Source of the DNA: a virus
Length of the DNA: 48,475 nt
Direction: 5' to 3' (one strand)
IMG/VR virus record: IMGVR_UViG_3300035118_000155
Span: 1 to 48,475 of that record
Below the pieces are notes generated by a model. The model was not told the DNA's origin. It was given only the letters and a program-made list of their open reading frames with translations, and searched no databases. The position numbers and the translations under genes were made by a program. The stretch's first letter is position 1; the number at the start of each line of letters is the position of its first letter. This document shows, piece by piece, positions 7,891 to 14,638 of the stretch.

Positions 7891-8525
7891 TGACGACGCT
7901 ACGTGACAAGATCGAGCAGGACATCCGCGTCCTGGGTGAGGGACTCACCAACGCGATCCACAAGATCGCCGAACTCCGGGACCGCATCGCGGTCCTGGAG
8001 AAGCGGTCGCAGGACGCGACCTTCGAGGACGAGCTGGCCGCTCCGGTTCCGGTGCGGAAGCTGGTCCAGTTGAATGGCCATCCGGTTGGGGAGCCCTTGA
8101 ACCCCGAGGAGTTCAAACAGATCCCCAACGCCACGACGAGCAACAGCAAGGCCAAGAAGGAGAGTGATCGCCTCGCCGTTCTGGGGTTGTGGCAGAGCCT
8201 GTCCAAGCAGATCCCGGACGAGGAGCACTTCGACCGGGTGCTGCGGATCCAGCAGATTGGAGCCTACGGATCCATCACCAGGGTCCGCGATCTGGTGCAG
8301 CGGTCCGGCATCGTGCTCAAGAACAAGTCGCCGGCCGTCATCAACGACGAGGTGAAGGTGAAGGTGCACGACACCTACAAGAAGCTGGCTGCTCAGTTCC
8401 CCAACGAGACGCTCGGCGAGCTCGGCTCTCGGATCGCAGCGTCCAAGCTGGTGTCCCGGACGGCGGCGACCAAGATCCTGGCGGAGTTCGGCGTCACGAC
8501 CGCGAGCCACAAGGCTCGGAAGTGA
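7890..8525 (+). CDS. Unknown early protein with N-terminal coiled coil, 211 aa
   Basis: No family recognised. Residues about 5-45 form heptad-rich helix (LRDKIEQDIRVLGEGL..IHKIAELRDRIAVLEKR). A polar linker follows, then a helical C-terminal domain with LGLWQSLSKQI and SITRVRDLVQRSGIV. The C-terminal part (SKLVSRTAATKILAEFGV) could be a helix-turn-helix, which would make this a DNA-binding protein. The ATG overlaps the DUF932 stop by one base, indicating translational coupling. Confidence 0.75.
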   Translation: MTTLRDKIEQDIRVLGEGLTNAIHKIAELRDRIAVLEKRSQDATFEDELAAPVPVRKLVQLNGHPVGEPLNPEEFKQIPNATTSNSKAKKESDRLAVLGLWQSLSKQIPDEEHFDRVLRIQQIGAYGSITRVRDLVQRSGIVLKNKSPAVINDEVKVKVHDTYKKLAAQFPNETLGELGSRIAASKLVSRTAATKILAEFGVTTASHKARK

Positions 8526-8629
8526 CGCACGAACAGATAGTGCGGCGGCGGATCGTGGCCGCTTTGGTGTCCCTCGTGGCCGGTGCGCTGACTCTCCTGG
8601 GCGTAGCGGTCGCGAGGGGCCTCGTGTGA
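8522..8629 (+). CDS. Small single-span membrane protein, 35 aa
   Basis: The GTG at 8522 overlaps the preceding stop as GTGA. The peptide has a basic N terminus (TEHQIVRRR-type charge cluster; actual residues THEQIVRRR) followed by one hydrophobic segment, IVAALVSLVAGALTLLGVAV, and a short positive tail. This is the pattern of a small inner-membrane peptide with the N terminus inside. Small early membrane peptides in phages often act on host membrane functions or superinfection, but nothing here shows which. Confidence 0.55.
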   Translation: MTHEQIVRRRIVAALVSLVAGALTLLGVAVARGLV

Positions 8630-8636
8630 GAAGGGA

Positions 8637-8700
8637 CTCAGCACCTTAGTTGCTGAGCGCATCTGGGACCGCGGCGAAACAGCGGTCCCGAGGTTACCAA
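8637..8700 (+). promoter_or_regulatory. Tandem-hairpin leader element, divergent copy D
   Basis: Hairpin 1: CTCAGCA (8637-8643) with TGCTGAG (8651-8657), perfect 7 bp. Hairpin 2: GGGACCGC (8665-8672) with GCGGTCCC (8682-8689), perfect 8 bp, loop GGCGAAACA. It is followed by CGAGGTTACCAA and the ATG. The two-hairpin plan and the CGAGGTT motif agree with copies A-C; the 5' GAAACGGC block is not in the same place. Confidence 0.55.
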
Positions 8701-9033
8701 ATGGACATCAAGACGAAGAACGCACTCAGAGTGGCAGCGGCTGACCAGATGGTGCTGATGCACCGGCGCTTGGTCGAGACCGTCCGGATGCTCTACCCGA
8801 CCGGCACCAAGCTGATGATCGAGGCGGGCCTCATGCCCAAGGAAGCCGGGATCCACGCGATCGAGGTAGACGGCCGGCAGATGCGGATGCTGGTCCAGCA
8901 ACTGCTCCACGCGGAGCGCGAAGGGTGTCTGGCCGTCATCCTGATGGCCTGGATGTTCACCGCAAGTGTCGATTCAACCCAGAGTCTGGGGCCTCCGGAA
9001 GAGGACCCGGATCAGAACCCGAGGAGTAACTGA
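8701..9033 (+). CDS. Unknown early protein, 110 aa
   Basis: No family recognised. The protein is helical, with a methionine-rich N-terminal half (DQMVLMHRRLVETVRMLYP), a central LMIEAGLMPKEAGI turn and a hydrophobic helix (EGCLAVILMAWMFTA), then an acidic, Pro/Asn-rich tail. The hydrophobic helix is short and could be buried rather than membrane-spanning. The ATG follows the CGAGGTT motif and two strong hairpins. Confidence 0.7.
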   Translation: MDIKTKNALRVAAADQMVLMHRRLVETVRMLYPTGTKLMIEAGLMPKEAGIHAIEVDGRQMRMLVQQLLHAEREGCLAVILMAWMFTASVDSTQSLGPPEEDPDQNPRSN

Positions 9034-9045
9034 CAGACTGGCCGA

Positions 9046-9131
9046 GAAACGGCGCGGCGGCTGAGGCCGGCGGTTTGGCACGATGCGACCGCCGCAGCGC
9101 ATCTGCTGCGGCATCTACCACGAGGTTCCAC
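9046..9131 (+). promoter_or_regulatory. Tandem-hairpin leader element, copy B
   Basis: GAAACGGC starts the element (9046-9053). Hairpin 1 pairs 9068-9075 with 9087-9094 (one G-U). Hairpin 2 is a perfect GCCGCAGC/GCTGCGGC stem (9091-9098 with 9105-9112). The arms share 9091-9094, so the two hairpins exclude each other, as in an attenuator or switch. ACCACGAGGTTCCAC directly precedes the ATG. Confidence 0.6.
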
Positions 9132-10166
9132 ATGACTCTCTCTGTCAGAACGCAAGTCGGCGATCCCTACGGGGACGCGATCCGTCAGTTCGTGATCCGC
9201 ACCTTCCCTCAGATCACCACCAAGCAGCCCGAGGAGCTGATCGACGCTCTGACGGAGGCGATCGTCGCCACTGGGTCGGTGCGGTTCGGTCCTCGCCCTG
9301 GCCCGGAGGATCTGGTGGCGATCCGTGACATCATCCGGGATGTCGTCTCTCGCAATGGAACGATCCCGTTCCAGGTCCCGTGGGGCTCAGAGAAGCCCGA
9401 TGGCAGCAGCATCGACCTTGCGGAGGTCGCAGCGCTCAAGACGATGGCAGCCACCAACGAGCGCATCGAGAAGCTCTACGCTCCGGGTGCCGAGTTCGTG
9501 GTGCATCTGGAGGATGCGAGCGCACCGTTCCTGTTCCACTGGAAGGCTGAGCAAGCGGCTGCTGAGGCTGCTCAGTACGTCGGCGACTTCACCAAGCTGG
9601 TGCGGCTGCTCCAGATCCCTCGGATCGTGCTGCGGCCCGAGAGCTCGCAGACCACCATCGGGCAGTTCACCTACCAAGCGGCGGCAATCTTGGACGCGGT
9701 GGAAGGCATGATCCGAGGCCCCGGCGATCTGAGTGGCCTGCCCAAGACCTGGGTGCAGCCGACGCCACACGCCATCGAGAACATCCTGCAGCGTCAGGAG
9801 AAGCTCTACCCCGAGATGACGCTCGACCAGCACATCGACATGACTGCCCGCTACTTCGCCTCAGCCTGGGCTCGCCGCGCTCTGAATCTGCGCAACCCCA
9901 CGGGTCGGATCGGCTTCTCGTTCACCGAGCCCAACGGGCAGGGCGGCGCTCGGATCCACATGCGGACCCTTCCGAGCTCGATGACCCAGAACCACATCGC
10001 CCCGTGGCGGGCCAAGGGCTACTTCAAGATGTCGGAAGCCGACGGTCTGGCGAAGCCCAAGCTGGCCTCGTGGCGAGACCCGCTCCCGCTCAACAAGTGC
10101 AGCATGACACTGACCGACGGCACCGTCAGTGTGCAGGTGCAGACCGACTACGTGGTGCCGACGTGA
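9132..10166 (+). CDS. Unknown early protein, 344 aa; remote isocyanide-synthase (DIT1/PvcA)-like pattern
   Basis: The start is the ATG after CACGAGGTTCCAC. Residues about 70-130 read IPFQVPWGSEKPDG, then IDLAEVAALKTMAATNERIEKL with YAPGAEFVVHLEDASAPFLF. This ordered pattern (beta strand ending in P-x-x-x-K-P, D-L-A-E-x-x-A-L helix, Y-x-P-G-A, then an acidic strand) resembles the core of DIT1/PvcA isocyanide synthases. Diagnostic catalytic residues could not be verified, so this is only a hint. The C-terminal part has RIGFSFTEPNGQGGARIHMRTLPSS and ends in beta strands. No signal peptide. It is otherwise an uncharacterised phage protein. Confidence 0.7.
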   Translation: MTLSVRTQVGDPYGDAIRQFVIRTFPQITTKQPEELIDALTEAIVATGSVRFGPRPGPEDLVAIRDIIRDVVSRNGTIPFQVPWGSEKPDGSSIDLAEVAALKTMAATNERIEKLYAPGAEFVVHLEDASAPFLFHWKAEQAAAEAAQYVGDFTKLVRLLQIPRIVLRPESSQTTIGQFTYQAAAILDAVEGMIRGPGDLSGLPKTWVQPTPHAIENILQRQEKLYPEMTLDQHIDMTARYFASAWARRALNLRNPTGRIGFSFTEPNGQGGARIHMRTLPSSMTQNHIAPWRAKGYFKMSEADGLAKPKLASWRDPLPLNKCSMTLTDGTVSVQVQTDYVVPT

Positions 10167-10216
10167 CGCTGGCTTTCACCCATCTCCCCGTTCTGCTGTT
10201 CCACACGGAGGTTTCC

Positions 10217-10486
10217 ATGGACATCGGTACTGACGAAGAGTTCTACAGCTACGAGTACGAGGTTGCGACCGAGACCGAGCCCGCTCTGGGCCACGGCGAT
10301 CCTGAGATCTGGGTCGGCGCTGCCACCCGCCGGATGTCGCCGCTCGTCCCGGTCGTCTGCAAGAACAGGCTGACCATCAAGAGCCGCGCCGCCAACTGGG
10401 AGTGGTGGATCGTGGCTGGCGTCGGCTCGCTCTGGTTGGTGGCGATGGTCTGGGGCTTCTTGGCGATGCGCTGGGGGCTCCGGTGA
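10217..10486 (+). CDS. Small C-terminally anchored membrane protein, 89 aa
   Basis: The N-terminal half is acidic and tyrosine-rich (DEEFYSYEYEVATETE). One transmembrane segment near the C terminus (WWIVAGVGSLWLVAMVWGFLAM) is followed by a short basic end. The ATG at 10217 has CACGGAGGTTTCC upstream, a variant of the local initiation motif. A GTG at 10163, overlapping the previous stop as GTGA, is an in-frame alternative that adds 18 mostly hydrophobic residues. No family recognised. Confidence 0.7.
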   Translation: MDIGTDEEFYSYEYEVATETEPALGHGDPEIWVGAATRRMSPLVPVVCKNRLTIKSRAANWEWWIVAGVGSLWLVAMVWGFLAMRWGLR

Positions 10487-10797
10487 GGCGGTTGCTCAAG
10501 CGCAAGTTCACCCAGCTTGTCGGGGAGGAGATCCCCGGCAAGCCGGGGTGGTACCGGATGGCACCCGGTGCGTGCTACATCATGTCGATGGTCGTCGCCG
10601 CGTGCTTCGGATGGGCCTGCGCCAACGGATGGTTCGTCGCGGCGGCCATCAACGCGGCGGTCGTGCTGTTCGACTTCCACTCCACGATGAGCTGGCTTCA
10701 GAAGCGCGACCATCAGACGTTCCTGCACGGAGCGAACCAAGCGTTCAACTTCATGAAACACAAGGATCTGCAAGACAACAACGAGGTTCCACGATGA
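10483..10797 (+). CDS. Small membrane protein, 104 aa
   Basis: The GTG at 10483 overlaps the preceding stop as GTGA. The N terminus is very basic (RRLLKRKF). Two closely spaced hydrophobic segments follow (YIMSMVVAACFGWACA and WFVAAAINAAVVLFDF), consistent with a helical hairpin in the inner membrane. The C-terminal 35 residues are polar and helical. With the preceding anchored protein it forms a coupled pair of membrane proteins. A holin-like role is possible, but the early location argues against it. Confidence 0.7.
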   Translation: MRRLLKRKFTQLVGEEIPGKPGWYRMAPGACYIMSMVVAACFGWACANGWFVAAAINAAVVLFDFHSTMSWLQKRDHQTFLHGANQAFNFMKHKDLQDNNEVPR

Positions 10798-11054
10798 GAC
10801 TGACAGAAGCAATCATGTCCGAGATCGAGCTCAACCGTCCGAACAGCTACGTGATCCGGAAGGGTCCGATCGTGCTGGCCGCGTGGTCTGAGCCCAACGA
10901 GCCGCCGGCTTCCCGGTGGAAGGCCCAGGTGCTGGCCCGCACCACGGTTGGTACGGATGGCAGGCCGTGTCTGTGGTGGGCGCCTCAGATCGCCGAGCGC
11001 ACCAAGACGGCTGCGGTGGCGGCTGCTGTTGCTGCTGAGGGAGGTGACTCGTGA
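10794..11054 (+). CDS. Unknown early protein, 86 aa
   Basis: The ATG overlaps the preceding stop as ATGA and is preceded by AACGAGGTTCCACG, the local initiation motif. The protein has a helical start (MRLTEAIMSEIEL), beta-strand-like YVIRKGPIVLAAWSE, then an Ala-rich helical end (TAAVAAAVAAEGG). No family recognised. The use of both coupling and a complete motif suggests translation independent of the upstream gene. Confidence 0.7.
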   Translation: MRLTEAIMSEIELNRPNSYVIRKGPIVLAAWSEPNEPPASRWKAQVLARTTVGTDGRPCLWWAPQIAERTKTAAVAAAVAAEGGDS

Positions 11055-11401
11055 GATACCGCCTCGCTGGTCAGATCGACAGCACGGACCACTTCGCAGA
11101 CGCGGTGGACTGGGCGATCGGCACCTTCGCGGGCTACGATCCGACGCCGTCCACGGTGACGCTGAGGTTCGGATGCGAGACCTACGCGCTTCAGGAGTGG
11201 CGGCGCCCTGGTTTCGCGTTGCAGACGGTGGCCAACCACATCGACACTCCGGAGGGCCAACGGTTCTACGTGGCGATCATCGAGGGGCTGCTCGACATCG
11301 CCGAGAAGATCTACCCGGAGCTGCCGCCTCGGAAGCCGGCTCTGAAGCCGGCCGTCAAGAGGTTGGCGAAGCGGCGCGCTCAGAAGCGGAGGAGCTCATG
11401 A
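11051..11401 (+). CDS. Unknown early protein, 116 aa
   Basis: GTG start in a GTGA overlap with the previous gene. The N-terminal domain is mixed alpha/beta (DHFADAVDWAIGTF...VTLRFGCETYAL) and the C-terminal 25 residues are strongly basic and proline-rich (PRKPALKPAVKRLAKRRAQKRR), which suggests nucleic-acid binding. No family recognised. Confidence 0.7.
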   Translation: MRYRLAGQIDSTDHFADAVDWAIGTFAGYDPTPSTVTLRFGCETYALQEWRRPGFALQTVANHIDTPEGQRFYVAIIEGLLDIAEKIYPELPPRKPALKPAVKRLAKRRAQKRRSS

Positions 11402-11541
11402 CACCGATCGACCTGTTGAAGAACGTCTTCGTTGCGCTCCCGACCGAGAACTGGCGCAAGCTGCTCTTCCACTACCGGGAGGGCACTCGGATCCTCTGTG
11501 GCAAGTACGCCGGCCGGTTCACCGCCAAAGGGGCTGGTTGA
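11398..11541 (+). CDS. Small unknown protein, 47 aa
   Basis: The ATG overlaps the previous stop as ATGA and has GGAGGAGC upstream, a strong ribosome site. The peptide (MTPIDLLKNVFVALP start, TENWRKLLFHYREG middle) is amphipathic and basic. No family recognised. It belongs to the coupled chain starting at 10483. Confidence 0.6.
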   Translation: MTPIDLLKNVFVALPTENWRKLLFHYREGTRILCGKYAGRFTAKGAG

Positions 11542-11568
11542 CCGGCGTGGCTCGCTGCGCACCGGTCG

Positions 11569-11790
11569 GTGCCCACGCTCCAGTACGACATCCAGGACGA
11601 CAACGATGCGAACGCCGTTCTGAGTCTCCTCTGCAAGGCCGATTGGGCCATGCGCGCCAACTCTGGCGATCTCGACGTCCCGAACTACCTGACTGCCCTT
11701 GCCAGTTGCGAGCTGCGCGACGTCCGGGAGGCGATCCGCCGCGCTCAGGAGATGCGGCGGTCGGCTCGCCGCGCTCAGAGGAGGAAGTGA
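11569..11790 (+). CDS. Small unknown helical protein, 73 aa
   Basis: The only start in frame after the upstream stop is the GTG at 11569, without a clear ribosome site. The protein has an acidic N terminus (YDIQDDNDANAVLSLL) and a very basic helical C terminus (REAIRRAQEMRRSARRAQRRK). A charge-segregated small helical protein could bind nucleic acid, but no family is recognised. Confidence 0.55.
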   Translation: MPTLQYDIQDDNDANAVLSLLCKADWAMRANSGDLDVPNYLTALASCELRDVREAIRRAQEMRRSARRAQRRK

Positions 11791-11792
11791 CC

Positions 11793-12005
11793 ATGGATCC
11801 GAACGCCAACCTCGCCGAGATCGCCACGCTCTTGGATACCAAGGGCGCTCTGGATCGAGCCCGCCGCACTGAGCTCTGCCGTGCCCTGCACGGTTGGGTC
11901 TCAGGAGGTGGCCTCGAGCCGAACTGGGTGGCCTTCCCGGCCGCCTCCAAGTTCTTCAAGGGCTGGGTCCGCCGTCGCCAGTGGGCGGCAGACTCCAATC
12001 GGTGA
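11793..12005 (+). CDS. Small unknown protein, 70 aa
   Basis: ATG 2 nt after the previous stop, with GAGGAAG at good spacing. The N-terminal half is helical (NLAEIATLLDTKGALDRARRTELCRAL); the rest is aromatic and basic (PNWVAFPAASKFFKGWVRRRQWA). No family recognised. It is the last gene before the gene-free stretch. Confidence 0.65.
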   Translation: MDPNANLAEIATLLDTKGALDRARRTELCRALHGWVSGGGLEPNWVAFPAASKFFKGWVRRRQWAADSNR

Positions 12006-12496
12006 GCCCAGATCGGTAGCTCCCGCCGTGCTCCCTCAGATGCGTCTTCGCTCTGGCCGAGCACCTGGGGACAGGTAGATTCGCCCGGTTTCTGCCCACT
12101 CGGGCATGATGCCCAGTCAGGGAGGAAATACCTGTCCCCACCCCACCCGATTCGGACAACGCGCCTCTGCCACCACCCCTCGCGCGCGCCCCCGCTCAGA
12201 GTCCAGAGTGGCCACAGCACACCAGGGCCGGACAGCGCGTCCGCCCCGCCAGTGAGTCCGGTGACGTTGGCTTGATCCGAGGAGCCGCCCAGTCCGTCCA
12301 GAGCCGCAGATCGAGCCCTGAGAGGTTGAGCAGAGAGCGGCGCGCATGCAGGATAGTGCATGCTGCAGTCTGGAGAGACCGCGCTCGCCCTGATCCGCGC
12401 GTCCGCCCAACGATCGTCCCTGGGTCAGAGCCGGGCCGCTCCGGAAGGGTGGAATCGGCCATGCTTTACGTACTGCACCTTATCGGAAGTCGCCGA
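12006..12496. other. Gene-free region with inverted repeats; origin or non-coding RNA candidate
   Basis: No convincing coding sequence on either strand over about 490 bp, the longest such gap in the genome. It holds a perfect 12-bp inverted repeat (12066-12077 and 12129-12140) enclosing smaller palindromes, and GCATGCA/TGCATGC separated by 6 nt (12344-12350 and 12357-12363). The sequence is less purine/pyrimidine-structured than the coding flanks. No DnaA boxes, iterons or AT-rich tract could be identified, so an origin is only one possibility. Confidence 0.5.
12066..12140. ncRNA. Candidate structured RNA: 12-bp closing stem with internal hairpin options
   Basis: TGGGGACAGGTA pairs perfectly with TACCTGTCCCCA across a 51-nt interior. 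Inside, GCCCG (12083-12087) can pair with CGGGC (12101-12105), or GGGCAT with ATGCCC (12102-12107 and 12109-12114), so alternative structures exist. A long closing stem with switchable interior is typical of structured RNA, but a DNA-level role such as a protein-binding site or origin element fits as well. Confidence 0.35.
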
Positions 12497-12587
12497 GAAA
12501 CGGCAAACGGGGCGAGGACGCCGATCGGCGATGATGCTGGCCGTCGCCGACCGACTTCCGGCCGGCTCTACTCACGAAGGTTCCACA
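12497..12587 (+). promoter_or_regulatory. Tandem-hairpin leader element, copy C
   Basis: Starts with GAAACGGCAAACGG, identical to copy A. Hairpin 1 pairs 12525-12531 with 12544-12550. Hairpin 2 pairs 12546-12553 with 12559-12566, with one A-C mismatch and loop ACTTC, the same loop as copy A. The arms overlap at 12546-12550, so the hairpins are mutually exclusive. CACGAAGGTTCCACA precedes the ATG. Confidence 0.6.
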
Positions 12588-13232
12588 ATGGTCAAGATCC
12601 CCGACAGCATCCTGCGCAAGATCGCCGACAAGGCGAAGGCCCCCGTCGCCCCCGTCTCCCCCGTCTCCGTGGCGAAGGCCGCCATGCGCCCCTTGGTGGT
12701 CAAGGCTAACGCCGATTCCACCCCCGCTACCGTCGCCAACGCCCTCCGGAAGGCCGCCGCTCCCGCCGCCGCTCCCGTCGTTTTCGTCGCCTTCGAGACC
12801 TTCAACTACAAGGGCGACGACATCGACAAGTGGCACCTGATCGGGAACGGCATCCTGCCGACCGATCTGCGCCAGAAGGCGTACGCCGGTCTCGGGTTCG
12901 ACAAGTTCCGCAAGAGCTACAAGTCCAGCGATGCTCCCATGATCGACCGGGCCATCGCCGCTCTTGAGGCCGCCGGAGTCGAGGTGCGCGGCGCGGACGC
13001 CCCCTTGACGGTCGAGGACGCGACGGCCGCCGCTCGCGCCCTGCCGCAGATCCCGGTCCCCGAGGACGTCAAGGCCGCCCGGGACGCCCGGAAGGCCGCC
13101 AATCCTCGGTCGGGTCGGTCGGCGCCGGCAGCCGCCGCCCCGTCGATCGTCACCCTCGAGGACGGTCGGCGCGCCGTGATCGTGGACGGCCGGGCGCTGA
13201 TCCTGGCAGACCAGGGGGAGGAGGCCCGGTAG
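12588..13232 (+). CDS. Unknown protein with Ala/Pro-rich linkers, 214 aa
   Basis: No family recognised. A basic, low-complexity N-terminal arm (IPDSILRKIADKAKAPVAP, then repeated A/P/V) leads to a compact central domain around residues 65-150 (VFVAFETFNYKGDDIDKWHLIGNGILP, FDKFRKSYKSSD). A second Ala/Pro linker and a short C-terminal beta hairpin (IVTLEDGRRAVIVDGRALIL) follow. The start is set by the leader motif; in-frame sequence upstream belongs to the leader and gene-free region. It is the last gene of the early plus-strand block. Confidence 0.75.
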   Translation: MVKIPDSILRKIADKAKAPVAPVSPVSVAKAAMRPLVVKANADSTPATVANALRKAAAPAAAPVVFVAFETFNYKGDDIDKWHLIGNGILPTDLRQKAYAGLGFDKFRKSYKSSDAPMIDRAIAALEAAGVEVRGADAPLTVEDATAAARALPQIPVPEDVKAARDARKAANPRSGRSAPAAAAPSIVTLEDGRRAVIVDGRALILADQGEEAR

Positions 13233-13249
13233 CGGGTCTCTCTGAGCGT

Positions 13250-13275
13250 CGGGTCCCCAGAAAAATCGGGACCCG
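13250..13275. terminator. Bidirectional hairpin between convergent genes
   Basis: CGGGTCCC (13250-13257) and GGGACCCG (13268-13275) form a perfect 8-bp stem around CAGAAAAATC. It lies 18 bp after the stop of the plus-strand gene and in the path of the convergent minus-strand operon. There is no long T-run on either side, so termination strength is uncertain. Confidence 0.6.
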
Positions 13276-13335
13276 GTCTTCGCGCCACAACGTGGCCCCC
13301 AAACCAAACCAATCCTGTCGCTCTATGTCACTCTA

Positions 13336-13542
13336 TCACAGCTTGTTGCCTTTGTTGTCGGTGTCGGGGCCGAAGCAATGCTCGACGATGGCGATGCAGT
13401 CGAGAATGGCGAGCTGGTAGGTGTCGAGGTGCTCGGGCTGCTTGAGCTTCTCGATGTTGCCGAAGCCCTTCTGGGCGTTGCTGCCGAGGCTGTGCAGGCA
13501 GGTGGTGATGCGGCGCAGCATCAGCTTGTCCTTCTTGGTCAC
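13336..13542 (-). CDS. Small unknown helical protein, 68 aa
   Basis: GTG start overlapping the upstream stop as GTGA. The peptide is helical with three cysteines or so spread singly (TTCLHSLG, ILDCIAIVEHCFG). No family recognised. It is the last gene of the minus-strand small-gene operon. Confidence 0.65.
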   Translation of the reverse strand: MTKKDKLMLRRITTCLHSLGSNAQKGFGNIEKLKQPEHLDTYQLAILDCIAIVEHCFGPDTDNKGNKL

Positions 13543-13925
13543 GGCTCCCCCGAAATGCTCAAGCGCTCTGGCGCTCGGATCTCCGCTTCCCCGCCGTTCG
13601 TGCCTTGCGGCCGATGTAGGGAGACCAGCCCGAGACCAGAGCGCTCGATGGGTGAAGGTGTAGCAGCAGGCGCTGGCTTCGTCAACTTCGCCGGCGGGGT
13701 GGGCACGGGCAGCTCCTTGTCGGGGTTGGAGTGGTTCTCGTAGCGGACCTCGATGCCGGGGTTGTCGCTGGCCTTGGGCATGTGCCAGCCGTGGCGATCG
13801 AAGAAGCCGGTGACGTCGAGGTCTGTCATGGCGTCGGTTCGATGCCACGAGCCGCCGAGCTCCTTGCACAGGAAGTGGGTGGCGCCGCAGTCGGGGCAGT
13901 AGAGGTAGGCGCGGTTGTTGGCCAC
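13539..13925 (-). CDS. Unknown protein with N-terminal Cys pair, 128 aa
   Basis: The N terminus (YLYCPDCGATHFLCK) looks like half of a zinc ribbon, with a third cysteine nearby. The remainder is polar, with a long Pro/Thr/Lys-rich segment (PVPTPPAKLTKPAPAATPSP) and an unstructured end. No known family. It is coupled to the downstream gene by a GTGA overlap. Confidence 0.65.
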   Translation of the reverse strand: MANNRAYLYCPDCGATHFLCKELGGSWHRTDAMTDLDVTGFFDRHGWHMPKASDNPGIEVRYENHSNPDKELPVPTPPAKLTKPAPAATPSPIERSGLGLVSLHRPQGTNGGEAEIRAPERLSISGEP

Positions 13926-13927
13926 GG

Positions 13928-14194
13928 TCAGACCTTGTGGGTGCCCGAGATCGCCTGCACGAACTTGAAGAGCTCCTCGATCTCATGGACCGTGAGTTCG
14001 AGTGTGGGCCTGCCGCCGGGGCACAGGTCCTCGCCGGAGGCCGGTCGCAGCCGCAGCTCCACGCCGTCGATCTGGCCGGGGATGCCGTCGTGGCTGGTGC
14101 CGCAGGACGCCTTCAAGCTCAGCCTGCGCTGGCCGCGGTCGCCGCTCTCGATCTTGGTGGTGTAGACCCGCCAGCTATCCGTCTTGATGTCCAT
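13928..14194 (-). CDS. Unknown protein, 88 aa
   Basis: Predominantly beta-strand-like sequence (WRVYTTKIESGD, RRLSLKASCG, VELRLRP, TLELTVHEIEELFKFV), ending in a short helix. Two bases separate it from the next gene. No family recognised; possibly a small OB- or SH3-like fold, which cannot be confirmed by eye. Confidence 0.65.
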   Translation of the reverse strand: MDIKTDSWRVYTTKIESGDRGQRRLSLKASCGTSHDGIPGQIDGVELRLRPASGEDLCPGGRPTLELTVHEIEELFKFVQAISGTHKV

Positions 14195-14197
14195 CGG

Positions 14198-14422
14198 TCA
14201 CCCCGTGCCCTTCGTCGCACCGGCGGAGCAAGAGCCGGTTGGCACCTGCTTCTCGTCGAGCTTGTGGTCCCCACACCAGTCAGTAGGGTAGACGACGGGG
14301 TAGCCGCTCATGGTGGGAGCGTGGCGGCGGCAGCGGCCGAGCACGCCCTTAGGGACGAACCACATGCAGGTGAGGCAGCGCATGCCGCTGCTACGGTGGA
14401 TCCAGTTGTCAGGCTCGGTCAT
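14198..14422 (-). CDS. Cysteine-rich small protein, 74 aa
   Basis: Cysteines are arranged as C-L-T-C-M-W-F near residue 16, G-R-C-R-R-H-A-P near residue 30, and D-W-C-G-D-H-K near residue 50. This pattern (C-x2-C, C-x3-H-x-P, T-D-x-C-G) is seen in many small phage proteins and implies zinc or iron-sulfur binding. The C-terminal 20 residues are low complexity. Function unknown; the metal-binding reading is an inference from residue spacing. Confidence 0.7.
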   Translation of the reverse strand: MTEPDNWIHRSSGMRCLTCMWFVPKGVLGRCRRHAPTMSGYPVVYPTDWCGDHKLDEKQVPTGSCSAGATKGTG

Positions 14423-14425
14423 GGG

Positions 14426-14638
14426 TCACTCCTTGGGTTCTGAGTCGTCGAGGAAGAGTTGGTCGTCCACGCAGCCGACGGCGTGCTCGAAGCACTTGAT
14501 GCAGATCGTGCCGGGCACGAGCCGGTGCGGCGGCTCCATGAAGACCACCCCGCAGGCGGCGCAGCGCTGGAGCAGCGGCATGCCCGGCGCCGGACGACGC
14601 GGCGGGTCAGGCTCTTGGATCAGATCGGAGAGCGGCAC
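14426..14638 (-). CDS. Zinc-ribbon-like small protein, 70 aa
   Basis: R-C-A-A-C-G-V and I-C-I-K-C-F-E form two C-x2-C knuckles about 20 residues apart, the layout of a treble-clef or ribbon zinc finger. The start is uncertain: the GTG at 14638 overlaps the upstream gene by 33 bp, and an ATG at 14581 directly precedes the first knuckle; neither has a good ribosome site. Likely a small protein- or nucleic-acid-binding module. Confidence 0.6.
   Translation of the reverse strand: MPLSDLIQEPDPPRRPAPGMPLLQRCAACGVVFMEPPHRLVPGTICIKCFEHAVGCVDDQLFLDDSEPKE

Noticed and set aside
11519-12361. 280-aa minus-strand open frame over the gene-free region
   Set aside because: It covers three well-supported small plus-strand genes and reads as Ser/Arg/Pro/Trp-rich noise with no start signal.
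12196-12462. 88-aa minus-strand frame in the gene-free region
   Set aside because: No ribosome site, composition unlike neighbouring proteins, and no domain features.
12360-12587. In-frame 5' extension of the 214-aa gene
   Set aside because: It runs through leader copy C and the gene-free region; the leader motif places the start at 12588.
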